From Paenibacillus planticolens (GTDB taxonomy: Bacteria; Bacillota; Bacilli; Paenibacillales; NBRC-103111), in the NCBI RefSeq assembly GCF_013141725.1, contig NZ_WHNZ01000022.1, forward strand, positions 124,001-188,000: DNA of 64,000 nt. Reading direction: 5' to 3'. This document shows, in pieces, positions 57,106 through 64,000 of the stretch (position 1 is its first letter; each line of letters opens with the position of its first letter). Both the position numbers and the translations under genes were made by a program. Under the pieces are notes generated by a model. That model saw nothing but the letters and a program-made list of their open reading frames with translations. It did not search any database and was not told the DNA's origin.

Positions 57106-57598
57106 ACTGTGGTGAACAGGCGCATCGGAATAGAACTGGGTATAATCGATGACAGTCCAAGTAGGGCTGCATTCAAAATATAACTAAGTAGAGATGCATA
57201 CAAAACGTAATAAGGGAACGCTTGTCCCCTTACTAGACATATGTATAAAAAACTATGTAGCTAACACATACTTGTGTAGCAGAAAAAGATAGAACAACCA
57301 AAACTTTCTATGGATTGCCACACTAACTGGAAACGATGACATAACTACACCTGGCTGCCGACATATCTTCTTTGCGGTCCGCAAGAGTTCAGACAATCAT
57401 GATTCGCTTTTACCTAGATCAAGCACATTTTAACTGAATAAAATGAAATTGCTCTCTTAGACACCAGCTAAACTCCCCTTCTTAATTAAGGGGAGCTTTT
57501 TGCATTATGACACATCATTATCTGCGTCCAATTATATATTCTTTACCCTGAAGGGATGTGATCGTTTTGAACACTCTTTACCATTTGGCCTCAAAGGC
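57106..57598. other. intergenic stretch
   Basis: No gene seen except the terminator at 57473-57500. Confidence 0.5.
57473..57500 (+). terminator. intrinsic terminator
   Basis: CTCCCCTT (57473-57480), loop, AAGGGGAG (57488-57495), then CTTTTT. Confidence 0.75.
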
Positions 57599-57860
57599 CG
57601 TGTTCTATCCCCTTTTTTCATGAGCTCCTCCGTATGAACCTTATTCTAATCATTTATTATAAACAAATTATACAATTCCGACCTTGCCATTCACTAGAAT
57701 TATGCTAAAATAAAAGATACCATTCGGTATCTTAATAGCGCCGAGCTATTTTGATTTCATGAGAGGTATTCACCTCTTTGGAATAAATAAAACTTATAGG
57801 AGGATTTGAGAATGACTGTAAAAGTAGGCATTAACGGCTTTGGACGGATCGGACGACTCG
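57599..57860 (+). repeat. truncated third copy of the tetR/gap promoter module
   Basis: Contains the first eight codons of tetR (minus strand, MKKGDRTR), the whole divergent promoter region and the first 17 codons of gap (ATG 57812, [17 protein letters not shown]). Homology to copy 2 stops sharply at both ends (57599 and 57860). Orientation is that of copy 1, inverted to copy 2. Confidence 0.88.
57684..57731 (+). promoter_or_regulatory. orphan gap promoter and operator, copy 3
   Basis: TTGCCA (57684-57689), 16 bases, TAAAAT (57706-57711), operator GATACCATTCGGTATC (57716-57731), the most symmetric of the three. Confidence 0.65.
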
Positions 57861-57960
57861 TATATAGCCCCATTGAGTTATTCTTGTTTTTCAATTCGTA
57901 TCGCATAATGAAGATGTAGGGTACGCAAGGAAAAGGTAGTGATTATATATTTGTTAAAAT

Positions 57961-58287
57961 ACGGAACCGAAATTCTCATTGTTGCTCGTGATAGACGCAT
58001 TCAAATGCTTTCTTAAATCAAATCTTGAGAAGGAAGGCTGCATGGTTGATCAAGCATATGATGGTAAATCATCATTTCTTAAAGTACAACAGTTCTACTA
58101 TAGTCTCGTTATATTGGATGCAGCAATTCCTTATCAGGATGGAATCACTCTTTGCTCTAAGATCAAGAAAGATAATGAGGTGCCGGTTATCGTGGTAACT
58201 CATAACGACCATCAGATGCTGGAGAGTTTTCAAGCTGGCGCTGATGACTCTAAACAACATGTAAAGGAGTTGCGCCATGACGATTAG
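57961..58287 (+). pseudogene. response-regulator receiver fragment
   Basis: About 100 codons of an OmpR-type receiver. They begin without a proper start (KFSLLLVIDAFKCFLKSNLEKEGCMVDQAYDG), keep the phosphoacceptor in VILDAAIPYQDG and the Thr in VIVVTHND, then break at GADDSKQHVK before the conserved Lys and the whole DNA-binding domain. Apparent start TTG 57979 has no ribosome site. A remnant lying just behind the copy-3 stub. Confidence 0.6.
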
Positions 58288-58426
58288 TCACAGTCTCTTG
58301 TTCTCGCTTAATTGCTGGTTTTTCGTTTCACTGTTCACATTCGCCGGTTTCCGTTTTGCCCGGCTGCGCATTGAACGTGATTCTCGCCGATTGATAGGTA
58401 ACTCGCCTCAGGATGATGAACGCTAA
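58277..58426 (+). CDS. small membrane peptide (49 aa)
   Basis: A 49-codon frame with AAGGAG seven bases before ATG 58277. One hydrophobic helix (LLFSLNCWFFVSLFTFAGF) is followed by a basic, arginine-rich tail (RFARLRIERDSRR). Its end overlaps the start of the DUF2306 gene by 14 bases, so it may be a coupled leader peptide or a small partner of that protein. No family recognised. Confidence 0.5.
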   Translation: MTISHSLLFSLNCWFFVSLFTFAGFRFARLRIERDSRRLIGNSPQDDER

Positions 58427-59060
58427 AAGTGCTTTCCGCCTCCTGATTACCGTTGCTGCAGCCTTCATTTTCTGGACGCTATTGAATCGTTTCACTCTGG
58501 ATCCGGATGCGTCGGTTTTTTTGAGCCACAAGACCAAGCTCACCCGTTCGATGAATTTACCTGTCTGGCTAACTATGCTGAACGTTCACGTCATCTTCGC
58601 CTGCATCGCAATCGCTGCGGGCGCCATAAACTTTTCTAGTGCCAAGCTCCGTAAGTACCGAAAGACGCATCGTATTCTCGGCTACGTCTATGTCGTCGCC
58701 GTACTGGCCGTATGCATCACATCAGGCTATATGGCTCCTTTTGCGACCGGAGGCAAGGTCGTGAGTGTAGCCTTCAATTTGCTTAATATCATTTGGATAT
58801 TTATAACAGTGAACGCATACTTGCATATTCGACAAGGACGGGTTGAAAACCACCGCCACTGGATGATCCGCAGCTACGCGTTCTGCTTTACAAATCAGAT
58901 GATACATTCGCTTATGCTTCTCTTCATCAACGCGCTGGGAATGAGCTATGAGGTCGGATATACGGTGAGTGTTATAGGAACGATCGTACTTCTTTTCTTG
59001 GCGGCGGAATGGATCATTCGGAGACGGAAGGCTGGCGGGAGTACGATGTCGTTTCGGTGA
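58413..59060 (+). CDS. DUF2306 membrane protein
   Basis: A 215-residue integral membrane protein of the DUF2306 family with about six helices. Family marks are LNVHVIFACIAIAAGAINF near 55-73, RKYRKTHRILGYVYV near 79-93 and NHRHWMIRSYAFCFT near 143-157, with His residues at helix ends that could bind heme or metal. Function unknown. ATG ATG at 58413/58416 has only a weak CAGG upstream; coupling to the preceding 49-codon frame may help translation. Confidence 0.8.
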   Translation: MMNAKSAFRLLITVAAAFIFWTLLNRFTLDPDASVFLSHKTKLTRSMNLPVWLTMLNVHVIFACIAIAAGAINFSSAKLRKYRKTHRILGYVYVVAVLAVCITSGYMAPFATGGKVVSVAFNLLNIIWIFITVNAYLHIRQGRVENHRHWMIRSYAFCFTNQMIHSLMLLFINALGMSYEVGYTVSVIGTIVLLFLAAEWIIRRRKAGGSTMSFR

Positions 59061-59301
59061 TAATAAACATCCACCACTTCTTTGTGGACGTACTCACAAG
59101 CCGACGATTAAACCGCAACTGTCTGGAGGTACGCATTCTTTATGAAACGAAGAATCGATGAGAACATGAATGGTTCTCGTCAGCCAAACTGAACTCTAGG
59201 CTGTTAAAACACTTTTAGTTGCAAGTCCTTCAAAGGGTAATTTAACAGCCCACTCCATAACCTGGGTATCGGCACCAATATAGCTGTGCTATATCGGTCA
59301 C

Positions 59302-59772
59302 ATGAATACACACGACACTCTGCTCAATGCGGCTTTACAAGTTCTCGAGGAAGAGGGCGAGGCACAGTTCTCGACACGCTCCGTCTGCGCAATTGCGAAG
59401 GTGACCGCACCGACGCTGTACCATCACTTCGGCAGCGCCGACGGGCTTCTGAGCGCCGCCATTACAGAAGCATTTGCACAGTTTCTCGAAAGCAAAAGGA
59501 CTGCCACCCAATCCTCCGATCCGGTGATGGCGCTGCGCGAGGGCTGGGACGATTACGTGCGCTTCGCGGCCATCGCCGCTGAGGGCCGACTCAGGCCAAC
59601 GGTGGAGGTGGCTGCCGATCTCATGTGGGCGTCTGCGAATGCTGCATCCCTACTTTACGTCACAGCTCGGCTACGCAAGGTCGTGCCCCCCACTTCTGAG
59701 GTCCTGGAGCAAATCCGCGAGGGCGCCATACGGTCCATCCTAAATCCCGAACAGAAAGGACGAACACAATGA
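59302..59772 (+). CDS. TetR-family regulator, short, G+C-rich
   Basis: A 156-residue TetR protein. The HTH (AQFSTRSVCAIAKVTAPTLYHHFGSADGLLSAAI) is intact, but the ligand domain is short. GWDDYVRFAAIAAEGRL appears to join two segments that in full-length relatives (about 190 residues) are separated by about 30, suggesting an in-frame internal deletion. No Shine-Dalgarno is visible before ATG 59302. Base and codon use are clearly more G+C-rich than neighbours, as in the next gene. ATGA overlap couples it to the SDR gene. Confidence 0.8.
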   Translation: MNTHDTLLNAALQVLEEEGEAQFSTRSVCAIAKVTAPTLYHHFGSADGLLSAAITEAFAQFLESKRTATQSSDPVMALREGWDDYVRFAAIAAEGRLRPTVEVAADLMWASANAASLLYVTARLRKVVPPTSEVLEQIREGAIRSILNPEQKGRTQ

Positions 59773-60749
59773 AAATTCTCGTCACGGGAGGCACCGGTCT
59801 GCTCGGCGGCCGCCTGATCACGAAGCTCGTGGAGGACGGTCACGAGCTTTTCGCTCTCACACGCTCCACATCATCTCACGCCAAACTCAAGTCCATGGGT
59901 GCAACGCCAGTCGATGCCGATCTCGAAAGCAACACGCCACTCATATTGCCGGTGATTGATGCGGTTGTGCACGCGGCTGCCCTGTTTCGCTTCTCAGGGC
60001 CTCGCGAACCCTTCTTCCGTACCAACGTCGATGGCACCGTAGCCTTGTTGAAGGCAGCTGAGTCCGCCGGTGCGAAGACATTCGTCTACATCAGCGCGGC
60101 GGGGATCCTCATGGATAATGGCGGTACGCCCATCCGCGACGCCGATGAAAGCGCGCCAACTTTCCCGAACCACTTCTCCGCCTACCTGGCGAGCAAGGCA
60201 CGGGCCGAGCCATTGGTTCTGGCAGCCAACAAACCCGGCTTTCGCACCATCGCGCTCCGCCCACCGGCTATCTGGGGGCCTGGTGATCCGTTTAGTCGAG
60301 CGCTTCCCGAAGCAGTCAGATCTGGACAGTTCGCCTTCATCGACCGCGGCGACTACGCTTTTGCAACCTGCCACGTAGACAATGTGGTCGAAGCCATACA
60401 ATGCGCTCTTGAACGCGGAGAAGGCGGTCATGCCTTCTTCATCAAAGACCAGGAAGGGCAGACTTTCCGTGAGTTCGTCTCCTCGCTCGCGAACTTGCAG
60501 GGCCTGTCCATCGATAAGCTGCGTTCGATGCCCTACTGGCTTGCCTCTGCCATTGGCCGGCTGCTCGACACTATCTGGGCCGTCACGCGGAAAGACGGCG
60601 ATCCGCCGATCTCACGCTCGATGATACGCATGATCGGGCGTGAGTTCACAGTCAACGATGCCGCTGCACGTCGAGAGTTGGGCTATGTCGGAAGAACTTT
60701 GCGCGACGCTGGCTTGCAAAGCTATGAGGAACCATCTACTCGACGATAG
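59769..60749 (+). CDS. extended SDR, NAD-dependent epimerase/dehydratase family
   Basis: A 326-residue extended short-chain dehydrogenase. The nucleotide fold is ILVTGGTGLLGGRL (residues 3-16), with a VVHAAAL strand near 66, the catalytic pair Y-L-A-S-K near 138-142 and RPPAIWGPGD near 160. It resembles 3-beta-hydroxysteroid dehydrogenase/isomerase-like and dihydroflavonol-reductase-like enzymes. Substrate unknown. G+C-rich codon use (many GCC, CGC, CTC) contrasts with flanking genes and suggests recent transfer, together with its TetR regulator, from a high-G+C donor. Confidence 0.87.
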   Translation: MKILVTGGTGLLGGRLITKLVEDGHELFALTRSTSSHAKLKSMGATPVDADLESNTPLILPVIDAVVHAAALFRFSGPREPFFRTNVDGTVALLKAAESAGAKTFVYISAAGILMDNGGTPIRDADESAPTFPNHFSAYLASKARAEPLVLAANKPGFRTIALRPPAIWGPGDPFSRALPEAVRSGQFAFIDRGDYAFATCHVDNVVEAIQCALERGEGGHAFFIKDQEGQTFREFVSSLANLQGLSIDKLRSMPYWLASAIGRLLDTIWAVTRKDGDPPISRSMIRMIGREFTVNDAAARRELGYVGRTLRDAGLQSYEEPSTRR

Positions 60750-61053
60750 TGCTTTGGAGGGCGAACGACGACAATCGCCGGCTAGTCGTTCTCTGGACTT
60801 GCTCTTTTTGTCGATGTGGCAGACAATCCTCGATAACATTATTTTCTCATCACTATAGTAATATGATAATTAGACATAAAAAAGGGAACTAAGGATATTT
60901 ATTAATCCCTAGTTCCCCTTTTTTTATACAACTGTATTTTTATGCAAAATCATGTATAAACGTTTTTTTGAAACAAAAACTACATTAAAATATGAAACAT
61001 TTACAGTTATTTATGAAAAATAACAAAAAACCAGGGGTCCCCCCCTGGTTTTC
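60750..61053. other. intergenic stretch with terminator
   Basis: Holds the hairpin at 60879-60925 (AAAAAGGGAACTA / TAGTTCCCCTTTTT) and otherwise AT-rich sequence. No gene. Confidence 0.6.
60879..60925. terminator. bidirectional terminator
   Basis: AAAAAGGGAACTA pairs with TAGTTCCCCTTTTT, with an inner GGAT/ATCC; long A and T runs on the two sides. Confidence 0.8.
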
Positions 61054-63642
61054 CTACGAGCAGCGACTGTAGCCACAGTTCGCGCAATTCTTGCACCCTT
61101 CGCTGTTAATCAGCGAAGCGGAGCCGCAAGACGGGCACAAGTCCTTCGGCTCGGCACTAACGCCGCCGTCATGAGCGGCGTGCCCGCTCGAAACGGGTGC
61201 TGGCGCATCCAGCACTTCACTCGTCGCGGTTACGTAGTTCCGCGCGTCATCTTGCTCGTTCATCACTTCGTCGTGCTGCTCGAGCGCCTTAGCAACCGCG
61301 TCTGCGATAGACTCGACGCGGTTGGTGCCGAATCCAATGGCGCCGGAGCCGCCAATGCCTTTCAAGTGCTTCACGAGCAGCTTCACTTTGTCCCCGTGGT
61401 CGCCATAGCGCAAGAACAACGAGCACACGCGGCCGAGTGCTTCGGACATCGCAAATACGTCGGAGCCGGCTTTCCCTACGTTAAGGAAGATTTCACTCGG
61501 CGTTCCGTTCATATCGTTAATCGTAATATACGCCATACCGAACGGCGTATTTACTTTATACGTAGCGCCTCGCAAAATTTGCGGACGGCGCTTGTACTGC
61601 TTATCGAAGACTTGTTCCGTCTTCGCCTCTTCTTTAACCGCCTCAGCAGCAACGGCAACCGGGGCTGTTTCTTCCGCTTTCTTCTCTACTTTGGCTTCGT
61701 CTTTCTTGTCCGTACTTGTGCTCAGCACTTGCACGTCGCGGCTGCCATCCCGATAGATTGTTACGCCCTTGCAGCCAAGTTCAAATGCCAACTCATACAA
61801 CCGTTTCGTCTCTTCCACAGTAAAGTCGGACGGACAGTTCGCCGTTTTGGAAATGGAACTATCGACCCACGTTTGAATCGCTGCTTGCGCACGGATATGA
61901 TCTTCCGCCGTCAACGTCATGGAAGTTACAAAATAATCCGGCAGTTCCTGGTTCGGATTCGCATCTTTCCATTCTTGAGCGATCGGCACATATTGCTTAT
62001 CAAAGCCCAGACGGCTCTGACGGAAATATTCGAACGCGAAGTACGGCTCAATTCCCGTCGAGGTGCCGACCATCGTCCCTGTGCTTCCGGTTGGTGCTTG
62101 CGTAATGACCGTTACGTTGCGCATGCCGTTCTTCCTAATGGCTTCGCCAACTTCAGGGAATACCTTGGTCATATTTTTCATAAAGCCGCTCTCCAGGAAC
62201 TTATCTGCGATGAACGCTTGAAAAGAACCTTTTTCAGCTGCAATTTCAGCCGATGCCAGATAGGCTTCTCTTGCCATAAAGCCGTAGATTTTGTCCAAAA
62301 ACACCAAAGATTCCGGACTTCCATATCGGATTTTTAATTTAATCATGAGCTCCGCTAAGCCCATAGAGCCCAAGCCTACACGGCGCTCGTTCTGTTGATT
62401 CTCACGATTTTCTTCAAAATGATACGGCGTCTTGTCGATGACATTATCCAGAAAACGAGTCGAGTAACGCACAACCGTGGCCAAATCCGCCCAATCCACA
62501 TCATGCTTCTGAGCATCATAAAACTTCGATAAATTAATCGCCGATAAGTTGCAGACACCCCAAGCCGGAAGCCCCTGCTCCCCGCACGGATTCGTACAAA
62601 TAATCGGATTGAAGTACCAACTGTTCGACATTTGGTTGTAGTATTCCATGAATACGACACCAGGCTCAGCCGATTTCCAGGCCGATTCGATAATGGTATG
62701 CCACACATCCCGCGCTCTTACTGTGCGATAAGGCTTGACGGTTTTGCCAAGCTTTTTCCAAGCGTCCAAGTTGCCGTCCCATTTATCGTTATAGTCAGGA
62801 TCAGTCGTATCCGGGAAGACGAGTTCCCATTCCAGGTCTTCCTTTACAGCCTTCATAAATCCATTGCTTACGCAAACGGATAGATTGGCATTTGTAATTT
62901 GTCCCATGGTCGACTTCACGGTTATAAAATCTTCCAGATCAGGATGCCAGTCATTAATCATCAGCATAAGAGCGCCTCTACGGCTTCCGCCTTGCTCGAT
63001 CAGGCCGGTCGTATAGCTGAACAAGCCGCCCCATGATACAGCTCCACTGGATGAACCATTTACTCCCTTAACAACGGAACGGCGCGGGCGAAGGGAGGAT
63101 AAATTAATGCCGACTCCGCCGCCGCGAGACATGATTTCCGTCATTTCCGTTAAGGTGCTCATAATGCCGCCGCGACTATCGTGCGGAGAAGGTATGACGT
63201 AACAGTTGAAAAGCGTCAGTTCGTCGCTCGCATCCGCCCCTGCGGCAATCCGTCCGCCTGGAACGAGTTTCCAATCGTCTAAAATATATCTGAATTTATC
63301 TGTCCATTCATTGCGTTTCTCTGGTGTCGCTTCCACGGAAGCCATGGCGCCGGCCAAGCGGTCCCACATCTCTTCAGGTGTCTTCTCAATGTTTAGGGTA
63401 AGCTTCTCAACCGGAGACTTAACGGTCTCACCGCTGCGCGTTCTTACTTGAACGATGTCGCCTTCACGGCTAATAATTTCGCCTACCTCTTTGGCTGGGA
63501 ATTTGGGGTCGTCCTTCGTCAAAACGAGAACAGTGTCCCCTACCTTAGCAAAGCTCGTATCTGCATTCTTGAGCGCATAGCGATCCAAAAATATTTTCTC
63601 GCTCAACCCTTCCAGCTTCTTACCTGATTGCGAAATCCCCAT
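61054..63642 (-). CDS. nrdJ: adenosylcobalamin-dependent (class II) ribonucleotide reductase
   Basis: An 862-residue class II RNR that makes deoxynucleotides using B12 as radical source, so oxygen is not needed. The barrel carries the first redox Cys in TLFNCYVIPSP near 145, the radical-site NPCGEQGLPAWG near 350 (Cys, Glu) and the PTGSTGTMVGTSTG loop near 525. A Lys/Glu/Ala-rich linker (about 640-680) leads to a C-terminal domain ending in a four-Cys zinc-like motif (CPSCG...CKNCANCGYSRC) that re-reduces the active site. ATG 63642 follows GGGAGGGC. Two NrdR boxes lie upstream. A 388-codon antisense frame inside is a shadow. Confidence 0.95.
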   Translation of the reverse strand: MGISQSGKKLEGLSEKIFLDRYALKNADTSFAKVGDTVLVLTKDDPKFPAKEVGEIISREGDIVQVRTRSGETVKSPVEKLTLNIEKTPEEMWDRLAGAMASVEATPEKRNEWTDKFRYILDDWKLVPGGRIAAGADASDELTLFNCYVIPSPHDSRGGIMSTLTEMTEIMSRGGGVGINLSSLRPRRSVVKGVNGSSSGAVSWGGLFSYTTGLIEQGGSRRGALMLMINDWHPDLEDFITVKSTMGQITNANLSVCVSNGFMKAVKEDLEWELVFPDTTDPDYNDKWDGNLDAWKKLGKTVKPYRTVRARDVWHTIIESAWKSAEPGVVFMEYYNQMSNSWYFNPIICTNPCGEQGLPAWGVCNLSAINLSKFYDAQKHDVDWADLATVVRYSTRFLDNVIDKTPYHFEENRENQQNERRVGLGSMGLAELMIKLKIRYGSPESLVFLDKIYGFMAREAYLASAEIAAEKGSFQAFIADKFLESGFMKNMTKVFPEVGEAIRKNGMRNVTVITQAPTGSTGTMVGTSTGIEPYFAFEYFRQSRLGFDKQYVPIAQEWKDANPNQELPDYFVTSMTLTAEDHIRAQAAIQTWVDSSISKTANCPSDFTVEETKRLYELAFELGCKGVTIYRDGSRDVQVLSTSTDKKDEAKVEKKAEETAPVAVAAEAVKEEAKTEQVFDKQYKRRPQILRGATYKVNTPFGMAYITINDMNGTPSEIFLNVGKAGSDVFAMSEALGRVCSLFLRYGDHGDKVKLLVKHLKGIGGSGAIGFGTNRVESIADAVAKALEQHDEVMNEQDDARNYVTATSEVLDAPAPVSSGHAAHDGGVSAEPKDLCPSCGSASLINSEGCKNCANCGYSRCS

Positions 63643-63694
63643 CGATAAATGCCCTCCCAATAAGCTACAGATTCAGCTGCAACTAAAATGAAAA

Positions 63695-63710
63695 TTACAA
63701 TATATGGTGT
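63695..63710 (-). promoter_or_regulatory. NrdR box 1
   Basis: On the minus strand ACACCATATATTGTAA, close to the NrdR consensus ACACWATATATWGTGT; just downstream of the -10. Confidence 0.75.
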
Positions 63711-63719
63711 GAGAAATCC

Positions 63720-63725
63720 ATTATA
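63720..63725 (-). promoter_or_regulatory. -10 element of nrdJ
   Basis: TATAAT on the minus strand, between the two NrdR boxes; a weak TTCGAA lies 18 bases upstream. Confidence 0.55.
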
Positions 63726-63727
63726 CA

Positions 63728-63743
63728 ACACAAGATATTGGTC
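63728..63743 (-). promoter_or_regulatory. NrdR box 2
   Basis: On the minus strand GACCAATATCTTGTGT; starts 33 bases from box 1, about three helical turns, as is usual for paired NrdR boxes. Confidence 0.7.
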
Positions 63744-63971
63744 TTCGAATGGCTAAAGGACCAATTTCAATTAATAAGACAAGCTATGATCTCTTTAGCT
63801 GGGAATAGCTCTGAATTTCTAGTTATTTCATCCAAATCGGGCAGGCTCTTCGCTGCTTTTGACGATAGCGGCTTCCTCTGCTAACCTATATTAAGGATAC
63901 CACAAAAGCTCTCTTTTTAGAACATTTGTTCGGAAATTTTTATTTTATATGACCTGTTCAAGAAAGCGTCT

Positions 63972-64000
63972 AAGGAGATGTTAGAACTATGTACTTCTAT
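63972..64000 (+). other. possible start of a gene running off the window
   Basis: AAGGAG (63972-63977) lies 11 bases before ATG 63989 (MYFY...). Only four codons are visible. Confidence 0.3.

Noticed and set aside
61171..62337. A 388-codon open frame on the plus strand
   Set aside because: It lies wholly antisense inside nrdJ, has no ribosome site, and its translation (many Arg/His/Phe runs) is that of a shadow frame.
63643..64000. Cobalamin riboswitch before the B12-dependent reductase
   Set aside because: No B12-box (GCCACTG-like) sequence or suitable leader length; NrdR boxes explain the region better.
1..64000. CRISPR arrays, tRNA or rRNA genes
   Set aside because: No regularly spaced repeats, no cloverleaf-like or rRNA-like sequence noticed on either strand.

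Overview
The window reads as chromosome of a low-to-mid G+C Firmicute, most likely Paenibacillus or a close relative. The signs are strong AGGAGG-type ribosome sites, an S-layer-homology (SLH) anchored glycosidase, a YesN-type AraC sensor beside LplB/LplC-type sugar permeases, a class III fructose bisphosphatase, a GerPA/PF-like spore germination protein, an adenosylcobalamin-dependent ribonucleotide reductase and a cydABDC operon. No rRNA, tRNA or CRISPR array was found.

Layout. 0-1.8 kb: a class III FBPase gene whose frame breaks 35 bases from the window edge, a decayed ORF and a GerPA-like gene. 1.9-18.4 kb: a carbohydrate locus, all on the minus strand. It holds an ABC importer (two permeases, lipoprotein binding protein) with an uncharacterised helical-toroid-like protein, its membrane-bound AraC regulator, and two tandem paralogous secreted glycosidases, one SLH-anchored. 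18.8-23.6 kb: TVP38-family membrane protein, cupin, Bcr/CflA exporter with zinc alcohol dehydrogenase opposite a TetR gene, and a chimera with an IS1182-type transposase piece. 24-27.7 kb: a dGTPase, P450 (interrupted by a stop), alpha/beta hydrolase and DUF985 cupin operon. 27.8-30.5 kb: MFS fragment, small hypotheticals, AraC regulator. 30.6-35.8 kb: a 1732-residue GH95 fucosidase with both cohesin-like and dockerin modules. 36-41 kb: rpoZ, small membrane proteins, a DHFR-like reductase and a TetR/membrane-protein pair, interspersed with operators and repeat hairpins. 41-43.7 kb: an AT-rich island with a coiled-coil peptide, a two-TM protein and a small basic protein, bracketed by diverged direct repeats.

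44-57.9 kb is the most unusual part. A divergent tetR/gap module is present three times. Copy 1 has a dead tetR, an intact gap and an intact MFS exporter. Copy 2, inverted, has an intact gap and tetR but only 17 codons of the exporter. Copy 3 is a 260-base stub of the divergent promoter region. All three keep a promoter and a GATACC-N4-GGTATC-like operator. Copies 1 and 2 form long inverted repeats around a respiratory segment (DUF420 protein, degenerate response regulator, cydA-B-D-C).

57.9-60.8 kb: a receiver fragment, a small ORF with a DUF2306 protein, and a G+C-rich tetR/SDR pair that looks imported. 61-63.7 kb: the class II ribonucleotide reductase nrdJ, preceded by two NrdR boxes flanking its -10 element.
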